A stretch of 64,000 nucleotides of DNA from Shewanella ulleungensis (GTDB taxonomy: Bacteria > Pseudomonadota > Gammaproteobacteria > Enterobacterales > Shewanellaceae). A program made the translations under genes and the position numbers. The DNA lies in contig NZ_BMQW01000004.1 in assembly GCF_014648315.1 (NCBI RefSeq), forward strand, positions 186,001 through 250,000, written 5' to 3'. Positions 18,720-29,155 of the stretch are shown piece after piece. The notes below the pieces were generated by a model, which was given only the letters and a program-made list of their open reading frames with translations, did no database searches and was not told the origin of the DNA. Position 1 is the stretch's first letter; each line of letters opens with the position of its first letter.

Positions 18720-20561
18720 ATGGATCACACTCCGCAGTCGCAACTCAAACTGTTGCTCGCTAAAGGTAAAGAGCAAGGTTATTTAACCTATGCTGAAGTG
18801 AACGACCACTTACCAGCAGACATGGTCGATTCTGATCAGATTGAAGATATTATCCAGATGATAAATGACATGGGTATCCGCGTTTTTGAAGAAGCGCCAG
18901 ATGCCGATGACATGATGATGTCGGAAGACAACACAGACGAAGATGCTGCAGAAGAAGCTGCGGCAGCACTCGCAACCGTTGAAAGTGAGTTAGGCCGTAC
19001 CACAGACCCAGTACGTATGTACATGCGTGAAATGGGTACAGTAGAGCTACTTACTCGCGAAGGCGAAATTGTTATTGCTAAACGTATCGAAGAAGGTATT
19101 AACACAGTACAGAGTTCTGTGAGTGAATACCCTCAAGCTATCGCAATGATCTTAGAGCAATTCGACCAGTATGAAGCTGAAGAATTGCGCTTGTCTGATA
19201 TTATCTCTGGATTTATCAATCCTGACGACGATGACGTCGCCCCTACCGCCACCAATATTGGTTCAGAAGTCGCTGATACCGATGACGATGACGATGATGA
19301 TGACGACGACGATGATGACGATGACGAAGAAGAGGAAGAAGGCAACAAAGGTCCAGATCCTGAAGAAGCAAAAGAGAAGTTTACTCAATTAAGAGAAGCT
19401 TACGAAAAAAGCTTAGGCATTATTGCTGAAAAAGGTCGTGACCACCCTGAAGCCATCGGTTCGTTATTTGTTATCGGTGAATTATTTAAAGAGTTCCGCC
19501 TAGTTCCTAAACAGTTTGACCGTTTAGTGAAAAGCATGCGCAACATGATGGATCGCGTACGTGTTCAAGAGCGTCTAGTGATCAAACTTTGTGTTGAACA
19601 AGCTAAAATGCCGAAGAAAAACTTCATCAAAGCATTTACAGGCAATGAAACTAATCTAGATTGGTTTAACAAAGAAAAAGAGAGCAGCAAGCCGTACGCA
19701 GAAGGTCTTCGTATGATTGAAGACGACGTCACGCGTTGTGTAACTAAGCTTGGTGCAATCGAACAAGAAACAGATTTAACCATCGCAGGCATTAAAGACA
19801 TTAACCGTCGTATGTCTATCGGTGAAGCGAAAGCTCGTCGTGCGAAGAAAGAAATGGTTGAAGCTAACTTACGTTTGGTTATCTCTATTGCTAAAAAGTA
19901 CACAAACCGTGGTTTACAGTTCTTGGACTTAATCCAAGAAGGTAACATTGGTTTGATGAAAGCGGTTGATAAGTTCGAATACCGTCGTGGTTATAAGTTC
20001 TCAACTTATGCAACATGGTGGATCCGTCAGGCGATTACTCGCTCGATTGCTGACCAAGCACGTACGATCCGTATTCCAGTACATATGATCGAAACCATCA
20101 ACAAGTTGAATCGTATTTCACGTCAAATGCTTCAAGAAATGGGCCGTGAGCCTTCTCCTGAAGAATTAGCTGAACGTATGATGATGCCTGAAGATAAGAT
20201 CCGTAAGGTACTAAAAATCGCTAAAGAGCCAATCTCAATGGAAACCCCAATCGGTGACGATGAAGATTCGCATTTAGGTGATTTTATCGAGGATACCACT
20301 CTCGAGCTACCATTAGACTCAGCCACAAGCGAAAGTCTTAAGAACGCCACACACGAAGTGTTAGCAGGCTTAACAGCCCGTGAAGCAAAAGTACTGCGTA
20401 TGCGTTTCGGTATCGACATGAACACCGACCACACGTTAGAAGAAGTGGGCAAACAGTTTGACGTAACACGTGAACGTATTCGTCAGATTGAAGCTAAAGC
20501 GTTACGCAAGTTACGCCACCCTTCTCGCTCAGAAATCTTAAAGTCTTTCTTAGACGAATAA
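18720..20561 (+). CDS. rpoD: RNA polymerase primary sigma factor (sigma-70)
   Basis: The housekeeping sigma factor, 613 residues from ATG 18720 as in E. coli. Region 1.1 starts at [32 protein letters not shown]. Region 1.2 ([21 protein letters not shown]), region 2 ([22 protein letters not shown]), region 3, and region 4 ([27 protein letters not shown]) are all intact. The non-conserved region holds an extreme acidic run, 15 Asp then 5 Glu at residues 188-207. In-frame upstream starts exist (for example 18645) but lie outside the family. Confidence 0.98.
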   Translation: MDHTPQSQLKLLLAKGKEQGYLTYAEVNDHLPADMVDSDQIEDIIQMINDMGIRVFEEAPDADDMMMSEDNTDEDAAEEAAAALATVESELGRTTDPVRMYMREMGTVELLTREGEIVIAKRIEEGINTVQSSVSEYPQAIAMILEQFDQYEAEELRLSDIISGFINPDDDDVAPTATNIGSEVADTDDDDDDDDDDDDDDDEEEEEGNKGPDPEEAKEKFTQLREAYEKSLGIIAEKGRDHPEAIGSLFVIGELFKEFRLVPKQFDRLVKSMRNMMDRVRVQERLVIKLCVEQAKMPKKNFIKAFTGNETNLDWFNKEKESSKPYAEGLRMIEDDVTRCVTKLGAIEQETDLTIAGIKDINRRMSIGEAKARRAKKEMVEANLRLVISIAKKYTNRGLQFLDLIQEGNIGLMKAVDKFEYRRGYKFSTYATWWIRQAITRSIADQARTIRIPVHMIETINKLNRISRQMLQEMGREPSPEELAERMMMPEDKIRKVLKIAKEPISMETPIGDDEDSHLGDFIEDTTLELPLDSATSESLKNATHEVLAGLTAREAKVLRMRFGIDMNTDHTLEEVGKQFDVTRERIRQIEAKALRKLRHPSRSEILKSFLDE

Positions 20562-20584
20562 GCTAATTTGAGTTATTTGTGGTT

Positions 20585-20610
20585 AAAAACCTGCTTCGGC
20601 AGGTTTTTTT
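20585..20610 (+). terminator. Terminator after rpoD
   Basis: A 10-bp stem AAAAACCTGC / GCAGGTTTTT with a TTCG tetraloop and a seven-T tail. It closes the rpsU-rpoD operon. Confidence 0.92.
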
Positions 20611-20814
20611 ATGTTTTTTATTTAGATTACTAAAAGCTTCTTACTCTCTTTTCAATACAAACAATTCAGCACAATATCATTCGTTGTAGCGAGTTAATGC
20701 CATTTACCTTGAGATAATAGCTATCGCAGTTGCCATTATTTGCCTTAAATGCGACAAAACTGCTTAACAGATAACCAATTGAAACAAGATAAGTAAATAG
20801 TGTTCAAAACACGG

Positions 20815-20843
20815 GTGACAAGCGCGAACAAACTTCGTATACT
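20815..20843 (+). promoter_or_regulatory. Promoter of tRNA-Ile(CAU)
   Basis: GTGACA (5 of 6), exactly 17 bases, then TATACT (5 of 6). A GC-rich stretch (CACCCGC) follows at the expected discriminator, the usual sign of stringent control of stable RNA. The tRNA 5' end is ~37 bases downstream. Confidence 0.7.
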
Positions 20844-20879
20844 TTCACCCGCTTTCGATAGTGACGACTATCGTAAGTC

Positions 20880-20956
20880 GGCCCCTTAGCTCAGTTGGTT
20901 AGAGCATACGACTCATAATCGTCAGGTCCCCAGTTCAAGTCTGGGAGGGGCCACCA
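20880..20956 (+). tRNA. ileX: tRNA-Ile (anticodon CAU, lysidine-modified Ile2 type)
   Basis: A 77-base cloverleaf with a 7-bp acceptor GGCCCCT/AGGGGCC, a D-loop AGTTGGTTAGA, an anticodon loop CTCATAA with CAT at 20914-20916, a T-arm GTTCAAGTC and an encoded CCA. The anticodon alone could mean Met, but the acceptor and D-arm match tRNA-Ile2, whose C34 is converted to lysidine by TilS to read AUA. The elongator Met tRNA has a different acceptor (GGCTACG). The base pair 27-43 is a T/C mismatch. Confidence 0.93.
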
Positions 20957-20964
20957 ATTCAGAT

Positions 20965-20999
20965 AAGCCGTAGCAATGTTTCATTGCTACGGCTTTTTC
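20965..20999 (+). terminator. Terminator after tRNA-Ile
   Basis: A perfect 14-bp stem AAGCCGTAGCAATG / CATTGCTACGGCTT with a TTT loop and a T-tail, 8 bases after the CCA end. Confidence 0.92.
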
Positions 21000-21085
21000 G
21001 TATGTGGCATTTATGATTTAGCGAAACAAGATAAGCAACTGTTTGGCACCATGATTCACATGGTGCCATGTGGGTAATATAAGCA

Positions 21086-21808
21086 TTACGCTTTATGAAT
21101 GTGTAAAGGGCTTTTTTCTAAATGCGTTTGTGCAGCGGTAATGGCCACGACCGCTTTAGAATTAAACTCTCGTTGGTATAGGGTATATACCACAAATAAA
21201 CTGGCTACGATAAACATCCACGGATTAACAAACCAGCACAATGCTGCCATTGAATAGTAATATGAGCGCAGACCATAATTGTAAGAATGAGCGGCTTGAT
21301 CTTGTACGACTGCCATTTGTCTTGCGTAAGCGATGAGGTTTTTATCTGTACCCGTTTTATCTAATGGTGCCGCGCCAATCATAACGTTAACAAAGCCATA
21401 TTGGCGCATTGACCAGGTAAACTGGAAAAACGCTAAGACAAAAATGCCCACCAACAAGCCGAGTTTAACCTGCACTAATGCATGATTAGGTGGGGCGGTA
21501 AATGGAATTGAAGCTATGACGGTTTCCAGCTTTTCAACTTGTGAGAACAACGTCAATACACCCGCTAATACCAGTAAGGTCGTTGAAGCAAAAAAGGCAA
21601 TATTACGCTCTAGGTTGGCTAATAATGCTGCCTCACCAACGCGATTCTCTTTCCCAATCACTTGCGACATCCACATAATCCGTTGTTGATGCATCACCCT
21701 AGCAATACAGTTAGTGGTTTTGGCTTTACGCCGAGCAAAACCTGTGTAACCAACCCAGGCAACTAAAAAAACAATAAAGGCAAACGAATCGATCCATGGC
21801 ACCACCAT
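21086..21808 (-). CDS. DUF599-family membrane protein
   Basis: A 240-residue protein with about four hydrophobic segments: one at the N-terminus (IDSFAFIVFLVAWVGYTGFARR), one near FFASTTLLVLAGVLTLF, one at LGLLVGIFVLAFFQFTWSMRQYGF and one at FVNPWMFIVASLFVVYTLYQREF. This pattern and motifs such as MRQYGFVN match the uncharacterised DUF599 family, widespread in marine proteobacteria. No function is known. ATG 21808 has GGGTGA six bases upstream; a GTG at 21817 is also in frame. It is alone on its strand next to the tRNA. Confidence 0.85.
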   Translation of the reverse strand: MVVPWIDSFAFIVFLVAWVGYTGFARRKAKTTNCIARVMHQQRIMWMSQVIGKENRVGEAALLANLERNIAFFASTTLLVLAGVLTLFSQVEKLETVIASIPFTAPPNHALVQVKLGLLVGIFVLAFFQFTWSMRQYGFVNVMIGAAPLDKTGTDKNLIAYARQMAVVQDQAAHSYNYGLRSYYYSMAALCWFVNPWMFIVASLFVVYTLYQREFNSKAVVAITAAQTHLEKSPLHIHKA

Positions 21809-21883
21809 GTTAATCACCCATTACTAAAAAAATAATAGATTGATTATGCATCAGTTTTTACTAACCATAAATCAGTTTTTGGT

Positions 21884-22543
21884 TTAAAACGGGCTTGGGC
21901 AAACACAATTGATAGTCTCAAGGGAAATTGGGTGAATAAAAGTTAGGGTAGTGGCATGCAAGAGTAACCGCGACGACATATGTCGTGACTGAGCATTAAA
22001 GTATAAGTCACAACCAAGTATCGGATGTCCTAAATGAAGACTATGGATACGTAACTGATGAGTGCGGCCTGTAATGGGGCGAAATGTCACCTTGGTGGAT
22101 AATTCTTGAAGATCTCGACTTATCACTCGATAGTGGCTTTGAGCAGGCTTTCCAGTTTCATGGCAAATTTTCATAAACGGAAAATTATCGACATCTTTGG
22201 CAATGGGTAAATCAACCTCCCCCTCGTCATCCGGTAAAACACCGTGAAGTATTGCGGTATAAGTTTTGCTGATAGTGCGTTGCTGAAATTGCTGAGTCAA
22301 CAAGCCATTAACCTGTTTATTTAACGCCACCAGCATAATGCCTGAGGTGCCAAAATCAAGTCGATGCAATAAGGTCGCACTAGGGAAATCTTGTACTAAA
22401 CGATAATGCACAGAATCTTTATTTAACGGATTTTTGCCCGACAAGCTCAACAGTCCTGATGGTTTGTTGATGAGCAGGATGTGTTCATCTTGGTATAACA
22501 CCTCAATAACACCGTGACAGGGTGGCGCAATAAATTCAGACAT
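21884..22543 (-). CDS. RluA-family pseudouridine synthase
   Basis: Isomerises uridine to pseudouridine in RNA. It has 219 residues, the compact RluA size without an S4 domain. The catalytic motif HRLDFGTSG is intact (the Asp is the nucleophile), and PITGRTHQLRIHSLHLGHPILGCDLY is the second signature. RluA of E. coli modifies 23S U746 and tRNA U32, which is plausible here. rlmA, acting one base away at G745, is encoded about 10 kb upstream. Confidence 0.88.
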   Translation of the reverse strand: MSEFIAPPCHGVIEVLYQDEHILLINKPSGLLSLSGKNPLNKDSVHYRLVQDFPSATLLHRLDFGTSGIMLVALNKQVNGLLTQQFQQRTISKTYTAILHGVLPDDEGEVDLPIAKDVDNFPFMKICHETGKPAQSHYRVISRDLQELSTKVTFRPITGRTHQLRIHSLHLGHPILGCDLYFNAQSRHMSSRLLLHATTLTFIHPISLETINCVCPSPF

Positions 22544-22581
22544 AACATTTTGATCATCAAATTATATCGCGATCATAATAG

Positions 22582-22607
22582 CAAAGGTGGCTCACTGGCC
22601 ACCTTTG
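22582..22607. terminator. Hairpin between chemoreceptor gene and RluA-family gene
   Basis: A 10-bp stem CAAAGGTGGC / GCCACCTTTG with a 6-base loop. There is no clear T-run on the minus strand, so termination is uncertain. Confidence 0.45.
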
Positions 22608-22632
22608 TATCATTAAAGTATCAAAAAATAAC

Positions 22633-24750
22633 TTAAGTACGCAAACGTCCAAGCTGTTGATGTTGCTGACGCACTAGTTCGGCAAGACTGTCACTGCTTT
22701 GCTGAGCTTCGTCGGCAAGTTGCGATAGTTCAGAGGCGGAATCAGAAATACCGGTAATATTGCGGTTCACCTCTTCAGTGACGGCACTTTGTTCTTCAGC
22801 GGCAGTCGCAATGTGGGTCACCTGGCTCGATATCTCATCAATTTGCGACACAATAGCATTTAACGATTGCAAGGCTAATTGAGTTTGCTCAACGGCTTTA
22901 TTCGCGCCTTGTGCCCCTTTATCAATAATGTTCGAGGCATTTTTCACTTCTTTTTGCAGTGAATCAATCAAAGTACTAATTTCATCAGTCGATTTTTGGG
23001 TTCTCGAAGCTAATGTTCTCACTTCGTCGGCAACCACAGCAAAACCGCGACCTTGCTCTCCTGCTCGTGCCGCCTCAATCGCAGCGTTTAGTGCTAAAAG
23101 ATTAGTTTGCTCAGCAATGGCGCTAATCACCTCTAAAATACGACTAATGTTGCTACTACTTTGCGACACTAAATTAACCGCTTGCTGCGCCTGGGCTGAC
23201 TCTTTAGACATGTCCTCAACAAACACCATGGCTTGAGTTAAACGCGACTCACCATCTTTAACATTGATTGTCATCGACTCGGTTTCCATTGCAGTTTGCT
23301 CTGAGGCTTTAGCCACTTCTAGGGCTGTCGCACTCATTTGATTCACAGCAGTGACCACACTTTCAATTTCACTATATTGTCGATTTACACTTTCACGGGT
23401 GTGTTTAGCGATTTCAGCTGACTTAATACTTTCTTGTTGCGAGCTATCAGCAAGTATTTTAAGTTCGGAAATCAAGTGGCGTAATTTTGCAATAAAACGA
23501 TTAATCCCACCGCCTAGCGCAATCAATTCAGCATGTGCGTCGACCTCAATCGTTTGGGTTAAATCACCTTCAGCACTAGCCAAGTTTTCAACCCGTGTTT
23601 GGATCATACTCAACGGCGCTATAATGCTGCGGATAACCAAACTAATAATAATCACGGCAATAACTGTGACTGCGATGCCAATCATCAATAACAAGCCACC
23701 TAATGACATTTCCATTTCGGTCATTGAATCGTTCATGTTATTAACGGCCATAAAGGCCTGGCTTTTAGGCACTTCAATAATCAACGACCATGTTGCATTA
23801 GCAATAGGGATAGCAATAGGGTAGCCAACTGCAATGCTGTCTGGTTCATTAACAAAACCAGAGGTGTTGTTTAATGCTAATAACTTTTTGGCAAATTCAG
23901 GCTGAACCGACTCACTCAATGGCCGAGCGAATTTAGTATAATGGCTTGCTGCAACCACAAAGCCTTTTTGACTAACCAAGGTGACTTTGGCTTGGCCCTG
24001 GTACAAACTTTTAGACAATTGCATTATCATGGTTTGAAACATCGGTAAGTTAATGTCGACGCCCACCAAACCTTTAAACTGATTATCGACCAATACAGGC
24101 ACAGTCAGCGAAGTCATTAATGCGTTATTACCTGGGGTAATTTCGTATAAGTATGGTTCCATTAAACAGGGTTTTTTGGTGTCTTTGGCGCACAAATACC
24201 ATTCAGCTTCTCGTACACCAAACTCATTAAGAGTTTCAATATATTTCTCAGCGGCATCGTCAACCGATTGTTGTTCAACAGTGCCATTTTCGCTGCGGGT
24301 GTAATATATCTCTAATGTGCCGGCATTAGGCACACTGTGGCTACTACCTTGACGATAAACATCATCAAGAAAATCATAACCATTGGGTTCAAATTGGGCA
24401 TACATTGATGAGATTTGTGCATTTTTTTGTAGCACTGCAGCGAGCGATAACTCGAGTCGTTCACGGGTTAATGGATCTTTTTTCGACGTTTGCTCAATAA
24501 GCCCTGTAAATGAATATGGAATACGATACGCTTCGTTAATAAAACCTGCGACACGCTCACCATACTCTCCTGCCCTAGCAGATAATTTGTCGTTAATTTC
24601 TTGCTGTAAAGCCACTTCAACTTCTGCGGCTAGAATATTGTTTTTATCTTTTAGTACTATCCATAAACTGACTGAGAGTGTAATAACAGTGGCAATAAAC
24701 AATGCCGAAGTGATCCATAACAACTTTGATCTAATGGATAGTGCTTTCAT
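22633..24750 (-). CDS. Methyl-accepting chemotaxis protein with dCache-type sensor
   Basis: An inner-membrane chemoreceptor of 705 residues. Order: membrane span at about 12-33, a ~300-residue periplasmic double-Cache-like sensor ([15 protein letters not shown]..., [22 protein letters not shown]), second span near 350-375, HAMP, and a long cytoplasmic helical signalling domain. The hairpin tip is [31 protein letters not shown]. No pentapeptide tether is seen at the C-terminus (ends QLGRLRT). The ligand cannot be told. It lies just before the putrescine locus, but there is no direct evidence of a link. Confidence 0.93.
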   Translation of the reverse strand: MKALSIRSKLLWITSALFIATVITLSVSLWIVLKDKNNILAAEVEVALQQEINDKLSARAGEYGERVAGFINEAYRIPYSFTGLIEQTSKKDPLTRERLELSLAAVLQKNAQISSMYAQFEPNGYDFLDDVYRQGSSHSVPNAGTLEIYYTRSENGTVEQQSVDDAAEKYIETLNEFGVREAEWYLCAKDTKKPCLMEPYLYEITPGNNALMTSLTVPVLVDNQFKGLVGVDINLPMFQTMIMQLSKSLYQGQAKVTLVSQKGFVVAASHYTKFARPLSESVQPEFAKKLLALNNTSGFVNEPDSIAVGYPIAIPIANATWSLIIEVPKSQAFMAVNNMNDSMTEMEMSLGGLLLMIGIAVTVIAVIIISLVIRSIIAPLSMIQTRVENLASAEGDLTQTIEVDAHAELIALGGGINRFIAKLRHLISELKILADSSQQESIKSAEIAKHTRESVNRQYSEIESVVTAVNQMSATALEVAKASEQTAMETESMTINVKDGESRLTQAMVFVEDMSKESAQAQQAVNLVSQSSSNISRILEVISAIAEQTNLLALNAAIEAARAGEQGRGFAVVADEVRTLASRTQKSTDEISTLIDSLQKEVKNASNIIDKGAQGANKAVEQTQLALQSLNAIVSQIDEISSQVTHIATAAEEQSAVTEEVNRNITGISDSASELSQLADEAQQSSDSLAELVRQQHQQLGRLRT

Positions 24751-24820
24751 TCAATTCAACTCCCAGTGTTTACAAGACTTTTTAAGTGTAGTCCGCATTT
24801 TTAAACATATCGAAAAATGC

Positions 24821-24848
24821 AAAAAAAATCCCGCCAAAAGCGGGATTT
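24821..24848 (-). terminator. Terminator of the gabD-gabT operon
   Basis: A 9-bp stem AAATCCCGC / GCGGGATTT with loop CAAAA. On the minus strand it is followed by eight T. It lies 28 bases beyond the gabT stop. Confidence 0.9.
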
Positions 24849-24876
24849 AAATGATTATGTTGTGCAATATAACCGG

Positions 24877-26151
24877 TTACTGAAACACAGCTTGAAATGT
24901 ACCATCCATAATCGCTAAACCTGCATCAATTTGCGCATCAGGGGCCGTTAGCGGCACTAACACACGAATAACATTACCGTAGGTACCACAAGACAATAAA
25001 ATCAAACCACGATTGCGTGCTTCAGCCAAAATCTTAGCACTATATTGTGGAGCAGGTACGCCGTCTTCCATCAGTTCAATGGCAATCATGGCTCCTAAAC
25101 CACGCACATCTGCAATTTGTGGGTACTTAGCCTGCATATCTTTTAATGCCGTTTTCAGCTTGTTACCAACATCATTGGCTCTAGTCAGTAACTGCTCTTC
25201 TTCGAATACTTCAATTACCGCAAGTGCAGCAGCACAGGCTATTGGACTACCGCCATAAGTACCACCTAAACCACCTGCGGTTACCGCGTCCATAATTTCA
25301 GCTTTTCCGGTAATACCTGACAGTGGAAAACCACCAGCAATAGACTTGGCAAATGTTGTAATATCAGCAGCTACACCCATTTGTTCCATCGCAAAGAAGG
25401 TACCAGTACGGCCTGCGCCGGTTTGGACTTCATCCGCAATTAGCACGATGCCATGGTTGTCGCACAACTCACGTAAGCGCTTCATAAAAGATGGCGTAAC
25501 GGCGTAAAATCCCCCCTCACCTTGCACAGGCTCGAGTATAATCGCAGCGATATCAGCAGGTTCAGCATCATTTTTAAATATACGTTCAATTGACTCAATC
25601 GCATCATCTTCAGACACGCCATGCATTTCACACGGAAACTCAGCGCGGAACACATTAGCCGACATTAAGCCCATGCCTTTGCTGTACGGTGCAACCTTAC
25701 CGGTTAAGGCCAATGCCGCCATCGTACGACCGTGATAGCCTGAAGTAAATGCAATAACACCGGCACGTTTAGTGTAAGCACGAGCCACTTTAACGGCGTT
25801 TTCAACCGCTTCAGAACCACTAGTGAATAACGCGGTTTTCTTGGCAAAATCACCCGGGACTAAATGATTAAGTTTTTCACACACAGCAATATAGCTTTCG
25901 TAACCCAATACCATAAAACAGGTATGCGAGAAGGCATCTAACTGGGCAGCTACAGCCGCTTTGACTTTAGGATGCAAATGACCGGTATTGAGCACCGCAA
26001 TGCCGCCTGCAAAATCAATGTATTCACGACCTTCAACATCCCATACTGTTGCGTTCTCAGCACGTTCAGTAAAAATAGGGTGGATTTGCCCTACACCTTG
26101 AGCCACAGCCGCTTGGCGACGTGCCATTAGTCCATCATTTGTTTTAGTCAT
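24877..26151 (-). CDS. gabT: 4-aminobutyrate aminotransferase
   Basis: A class III PLP aminotransferase of 424 residues that converts GABA and 2-oxoglutarate to succinic semialdehyde and glutamate. Visible features are the GSEAVENAVKVARAYT block, EPVQGEGGF, the PLP aspartate in IADEVQTGAGRTG, and the PLP lysine in TTFAKSIAGGFPLSG. It starts 11 bases after gabD on the same strand. Together they take GABA to succinate, completing the putrescine route encoded upstream. Confidence 0.94.
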   Translation of the reverse strand: MTKTNDGLMARRQAAVAQGVGQIHPIFTERAENATVWDVEGREYIDFAGGIAVLNTGHLHPKVKAAVAAQLDAFSHTCFMVLGYESYIAVCEKLNHLVPGDFAKKTALFTSGSEAVENAVKVARAYTKRAGVIAFTSGYHGRTMAALALTGKVAPYSKGMGLMSANVFRAEFPCEMHGVSEDDAIESIERIFKNDAEPADIAAIILEPVQGEGGFYAVTPSFMKRLRELCDNHGIVLIADEVQTGAGRTGTFFAMEQMGVAADITTFAKSIAGGFPLSGITGKAEIMDAVTAGGLGGTYGGSPIACAAALAVIEVFEEEQLLTRANDVGNKLKTALKDMQAKYPQIADVRGLGAMIAIELMEDGVPAPQYSAKILAEARNRGLILLSCGTYGNVIRVLVPLTAPDAQIDAGLAIMDGTFQAVFQ

Positions 26152-26162
26152 AACCCACTCTC

Positions 26163-27611
26163 TTAAACTGACATGCAGATATATTTCATTTCTAGGTATT
26201 CTTCGATACCAAACTTAGAGCCTTCGCGGCCTAATCCTGACGATTTAATGCCGCCAAAAGGCGCCACTTCTGTCGAGATTAATCCAGTATTAACTCCCAC
26301 CATGCCATACTCAAGCGCTTCAGCAACTTTGTAGACGAGCGAAATATCGCGGCCATAAAAATACGCCGCTAAACCAAACTCAGTGTCGTTAGCTTGTTTA
26401 ATCACATCATCTACGGTATCGAATTTAAACAATGGTGCTAATGGACCAAATGTTTCTTCTTTAGCCACCAACATCGACTTATCAACATCACGTAAAATGG
26501 TTGGTTCAAAAAAGAATCCACCCAAGCTATGCGCTTTACCACCAGCAACAACACTGGCGCCTTTTGATAGTGCATCAGCTAAGTGGCTCTGTACTTTTGC
26601 AACTGCGGCTTCATTAATCAATGGGCCAATATTTACCCCATCATCTGCGCCGTTGCCAACATTAAGTTTAGCGACCGCAGCGGCAAACTTTTGAGTAAAT
26701 TGCTCATATACACCAGCTTGAACATAAATGCGGTTTGCACATACGCAGGTTTGGCCTGCATTACGGTATTTGGCAATCATTGCGCCTTCAACAGCGGCGT
26801 CGATATCGGCATCGTCAAACACAATAAACGGTGCATTACCGCCTAGTTCAAGCGACAGTTTTTTAAGTGTAGGCGCGCATTGCTCCATTAACTTAATACC
26901 AACGGCGGTTGAACCAGTAAACGATAACTTACGCACAATAGGGCTATCGCATAGAGTATTACCAATGGCAATAGCGTCACCAGTAACCACACTAAATACC
27001 CCCGCCGGAATACCCGCGCGATGGGCAAGCGCTGCCAATGCTAATGCAGTAAACGGAGTTTGCGGCGCAGGCTTAACCACCATAGTACAACCCGCGGCAA
27101 GTGCCGGTGCAGCTTTACGGGTGATCATCGCGGCAGGGAAATTCCACGGCGTAATAGCCGCAGTAACCCCCACAGGTTGTTTGATTACCGTCAGTCTTTT
27201 ATCAGCTTGATGCCCAGGAATGGTATCACCATAAATACGCTTAGCTTCTTCAGCAAACCATTCTATAAACGAGGCGGCATAAGTGACTTCGCCTCTGGCT
27301 TCGGCCAATGGTTTACCTTGCTCAGTGGTCATAATCAACGCTAGGTCTTCAGCATTTTCGTGCATCAACTCAAACCAACGTCTTAATTTCTGGCTGCGCT
27401 CTTTAGCGGTTAACGCACGCCATGCAGGTAATGCATTATTGGCTGCTGTAATGGCGGCTTGAGTTTCTACTGCTCCCATCACAGGCACATGGCCAATGAG
27501 TTCTTGGGTTGCAGGATTGTTGATGGCAATCTTGTCACCACTGTCGGCGTCAACCCAAACACCATCGATATAACATTGCTCATGCAATAAGCTTGGATCA
27601 TTTAAAATCAC
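26163..27611 (-). CDS. gabD: Succinate-semialdehyde dehydrogenase (NADP-type)
   Basis: An aldehyde dehydrogenase of 482 residues oxidising succinic semialdehyde to succinate. The PWNFPAAMITRK region, FTGSTAVG, the catalytic glutamate in LELGGNAPFIV and the catalytic cysteine in GQTCVCANR are all intact. The start is GTG with AGGAGAG upstream. Since no puuC lies in this locus, this or another aldehyde dehydrogenase might also act on gamma-glutamyl-aminobutyraldehyde; that is inference. It is first of a two-gene operon with gabT. Confidence 0.94.
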   Translation of the reverse strand: MILNDPSLLHEQCYIDGVWVDADSGDKIAINNPATQELIGHVPVMGAVETQAAITAANNALPAWRALTAKERSQKLRRWFELMHENAEDLALIMTTEQGKPLAEARGEVTYAASFIEWFAEEAKRIYGDTIPGHQADKRLTVIKQPVGVTAAITPWNFPAAMITRKAAPALAAGCTMVVKPAPQTPFTALALAALAHRAGIPAGVFSVVTGDAIAIGNTLCDSPIVRKLSFTGSTAVGIKLMEQCAPTLKKLSLELGGNAPFIVFDDADIDAAVEGAMIAKYRNAGQTCVCANRIYVQAGVYEQFTQKFAAAVAKLNVGNGADDGVNIGPLINEAAVAKVQSHLADALSKGASVVAGGKAHSLGGFFFEPTILRDVDKSMLVAKEETFGPLAPLFKFDTVDDVIKQANDTEFGLAAYFYGRDISLVYKVAEALEYGMVGVNTGLISTEVAPFGGIKSSGLGREGSKFGIEEYLEMKYICMSV

Positions 27612-27681
27612 AACGCTCTCCTACTCATTCAATAAAATACTGGTTCCATGTAAATAACTTTTGCTCACTAAAGCATAAAAA

Positions 27682-28968
27682 CTAAATACCAAACTTGTCT
27701 CGCATAGTGTAGTACCAAGCACCTAATGCACTAAACGGCACTCTCAGAGCATGACCACCAGGGAACGGGTAATGCGGTAAAGCTGCAAATGCATCAAAGC
27801 GTGTCGCTTGGTTATTAAGCATTTCGGCAATTAACTTGCCCGCTAAATGAGTATAGGTAACCCCGTGACCACTGCAGCCTTGCGAGTAATAAATGTTATG
27901 TCCAATTCTGCCCACTTGTGGCAAACGAGACAGGGTCATTAAAAAGTTACCCGTCCAGGCGTAATCAACTTTAACCCCTTTCAATTGCGGAAATGTTTTT
28001 AACAGTTTAGGCATAATCAAGGCTTCAACGTTGGCTGGGTCGCGAGCGCCATAAACAACACCACCACCAAAAACAAGTCGCTTGTCGCCAGTAAGACGGT
28101 AATAATCTAATAAGTAGTTACAGTCTTCTACGCAATAGTCTTGCGGTAATAAACTGGCAGCCATGTCGTCAGACAGTGGTTCAGTGGTTATAACTTGAGT
28201 ACCGCACGGCATTGATTTAGCTTGTAGCTCTGGTAATAATTTACCCAAATAGGCATTACCCGCTACCACCACAAACTTACATTTAACTTGCCCTTGTGCG
28301 GTGTGCACAATTGGCGACTCACCGTCATCAACGCTAATCACCGCAGAGTCTTCAAAAATTTGTCCACCTAACGATTCAACCGCACGAGCTTCACCTAACG
28401 CAAGGTTAAGCGGGTGAATATGACCACCGCTTTTATCAAGTAAACCACCCACATATAAATCGGTATTCACTACATTACGAATGCCGTCTTTATCGAGCAT
28501 CTCTAAATGATTGTTATGGCCATGCGCTTCCCATAGCTTTTTTTGCGACTGTAAATGGCCCATTTGCTTGGCGTTCATTGCGGCAAAAACACCGCCATCT
28601 TTTAAGTCACAATCGATATTGTATTTGGCAATACGCTCACGAATAATCTGGCCACCTTCAAACGCCATTTGACCAAATAATTTGCCCTGTTCTTTACCAA
28701 CGACTTTTTCGATGCTGTCGATGTCACGGCTAAAAGAATTGACGATTTGTCCGCCGTTTCGACCTGATGCACCCCAGCCAATTCGAGCCGCTTCAAGGAT
28801 GACCACTTTCATGCCGCTTTCTAATAAATGCAGCGCCGATGACAACCCGGTATATCCAGCACCAATGATACAAACATCAGTTTCTATTGAAGATTCTAAA
28901 CGAGGGCGTTCGACTTTATCATTAGCCGACGCAGCATAATATGAACTAGCGTGAGGTGTGGCGGACAT
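27682..28968 (-). CDS. puuB: Gamma-glutamylputrescine oxidase (FAD), copy 1
   Basis: A flavin amine oxidase of the DAO/PuuB family, 428 residues. It oxidises gamma-glutamylputrescine to the aminobutyraldehyde with H2O2 release. The FAD-binding GAGYTGLSSALHL is near residue 35, and the family stretch IGWGASGRNGGQIVN follows. The C-terminal GCSGHGVTYTHLAGKL is typical. It lies between gabDT and potFGHI on the same strand. A paralogue lies at 38667-39974. A half-site GTGTTAAATATATT (29071-29084, minus) upstream resembles the proposed PuuR operator. Confidence 0.88.
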   Translation of the reverse strand: MSATPHASSYYAASANDKVERPRLESSIETDVCIIGAGYTGLSSALHLLESGMKVVILEAARIGWGASGRNGGQIVNSFSRDIDSIEKVVGKEQGKLFGQMAFEGGQIIRERIAKYNIDCDLKDGGVFAAMNAKQMGHLQSQKKLWEAHGHNNHLEMLDKDGIRNVVNTDLYVGGLLDKSGGHIHPLNLALGEARAVESLGGQIFEDSAVISVDDGESPIVHTAQGQVKCKFVVVAGNAYLGKLLPELQAKSMPCGTQVITTEPLSDDMAASLLPQDYCVEDCNYLLDYYRLTGDKRLVFGGGVVYGARDPANVEALIMPKLLKTFPQLKGVKVDYAWTGNFLMTLSRLPQVGRIGHNIYYSQGCSGHGVTYTHLAGKLIAEMLNNQATRFDAFAALPHYPFPGGHALRVPFSALGAWYYTMRDKFGI

Positions 28969-29102
28969 AGCGCTTCCTTTATGGATTCAAAACGAAATAC
29001 AACTAGTTCATCGTACACTTAAGCATATTCAAAAACTAGCATTTAAAACGTAATTATTGACACTTTGTAGAATATATTTAACACCCTACAGTTCATAACG
29101 TT

Positions 29103-29134
29103 AAAAAAAAGCCACACTCAAAAAGCGTGGCTTT
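29103..29134 (-). terminator. Terminator after potI
   Basis: An 8-bp stem AAAGCCAC / GTGGCTTT. On the minus strand it is followed by a run of T. It lies ~20 bases after the potI stop and closes the pot operon. Confidence 0.85.
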
Positions 29135-29155
29135 CTCGCAATCAAATAACCAATA

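Noticed and set aside
19133..19392. Poly-Ser and poly-Thr/Met frames opposite or beside rpoD
   Set aside because: These are shadows of the Asp/Glu codon run in rpoD.
20880..20956. tRNA-Met (elongator) reading of the CAU tRNA
   Set aside because: The GGCCCCT acceptor and D-arm match tRNA-Ile2, not elongator or initiator Met.
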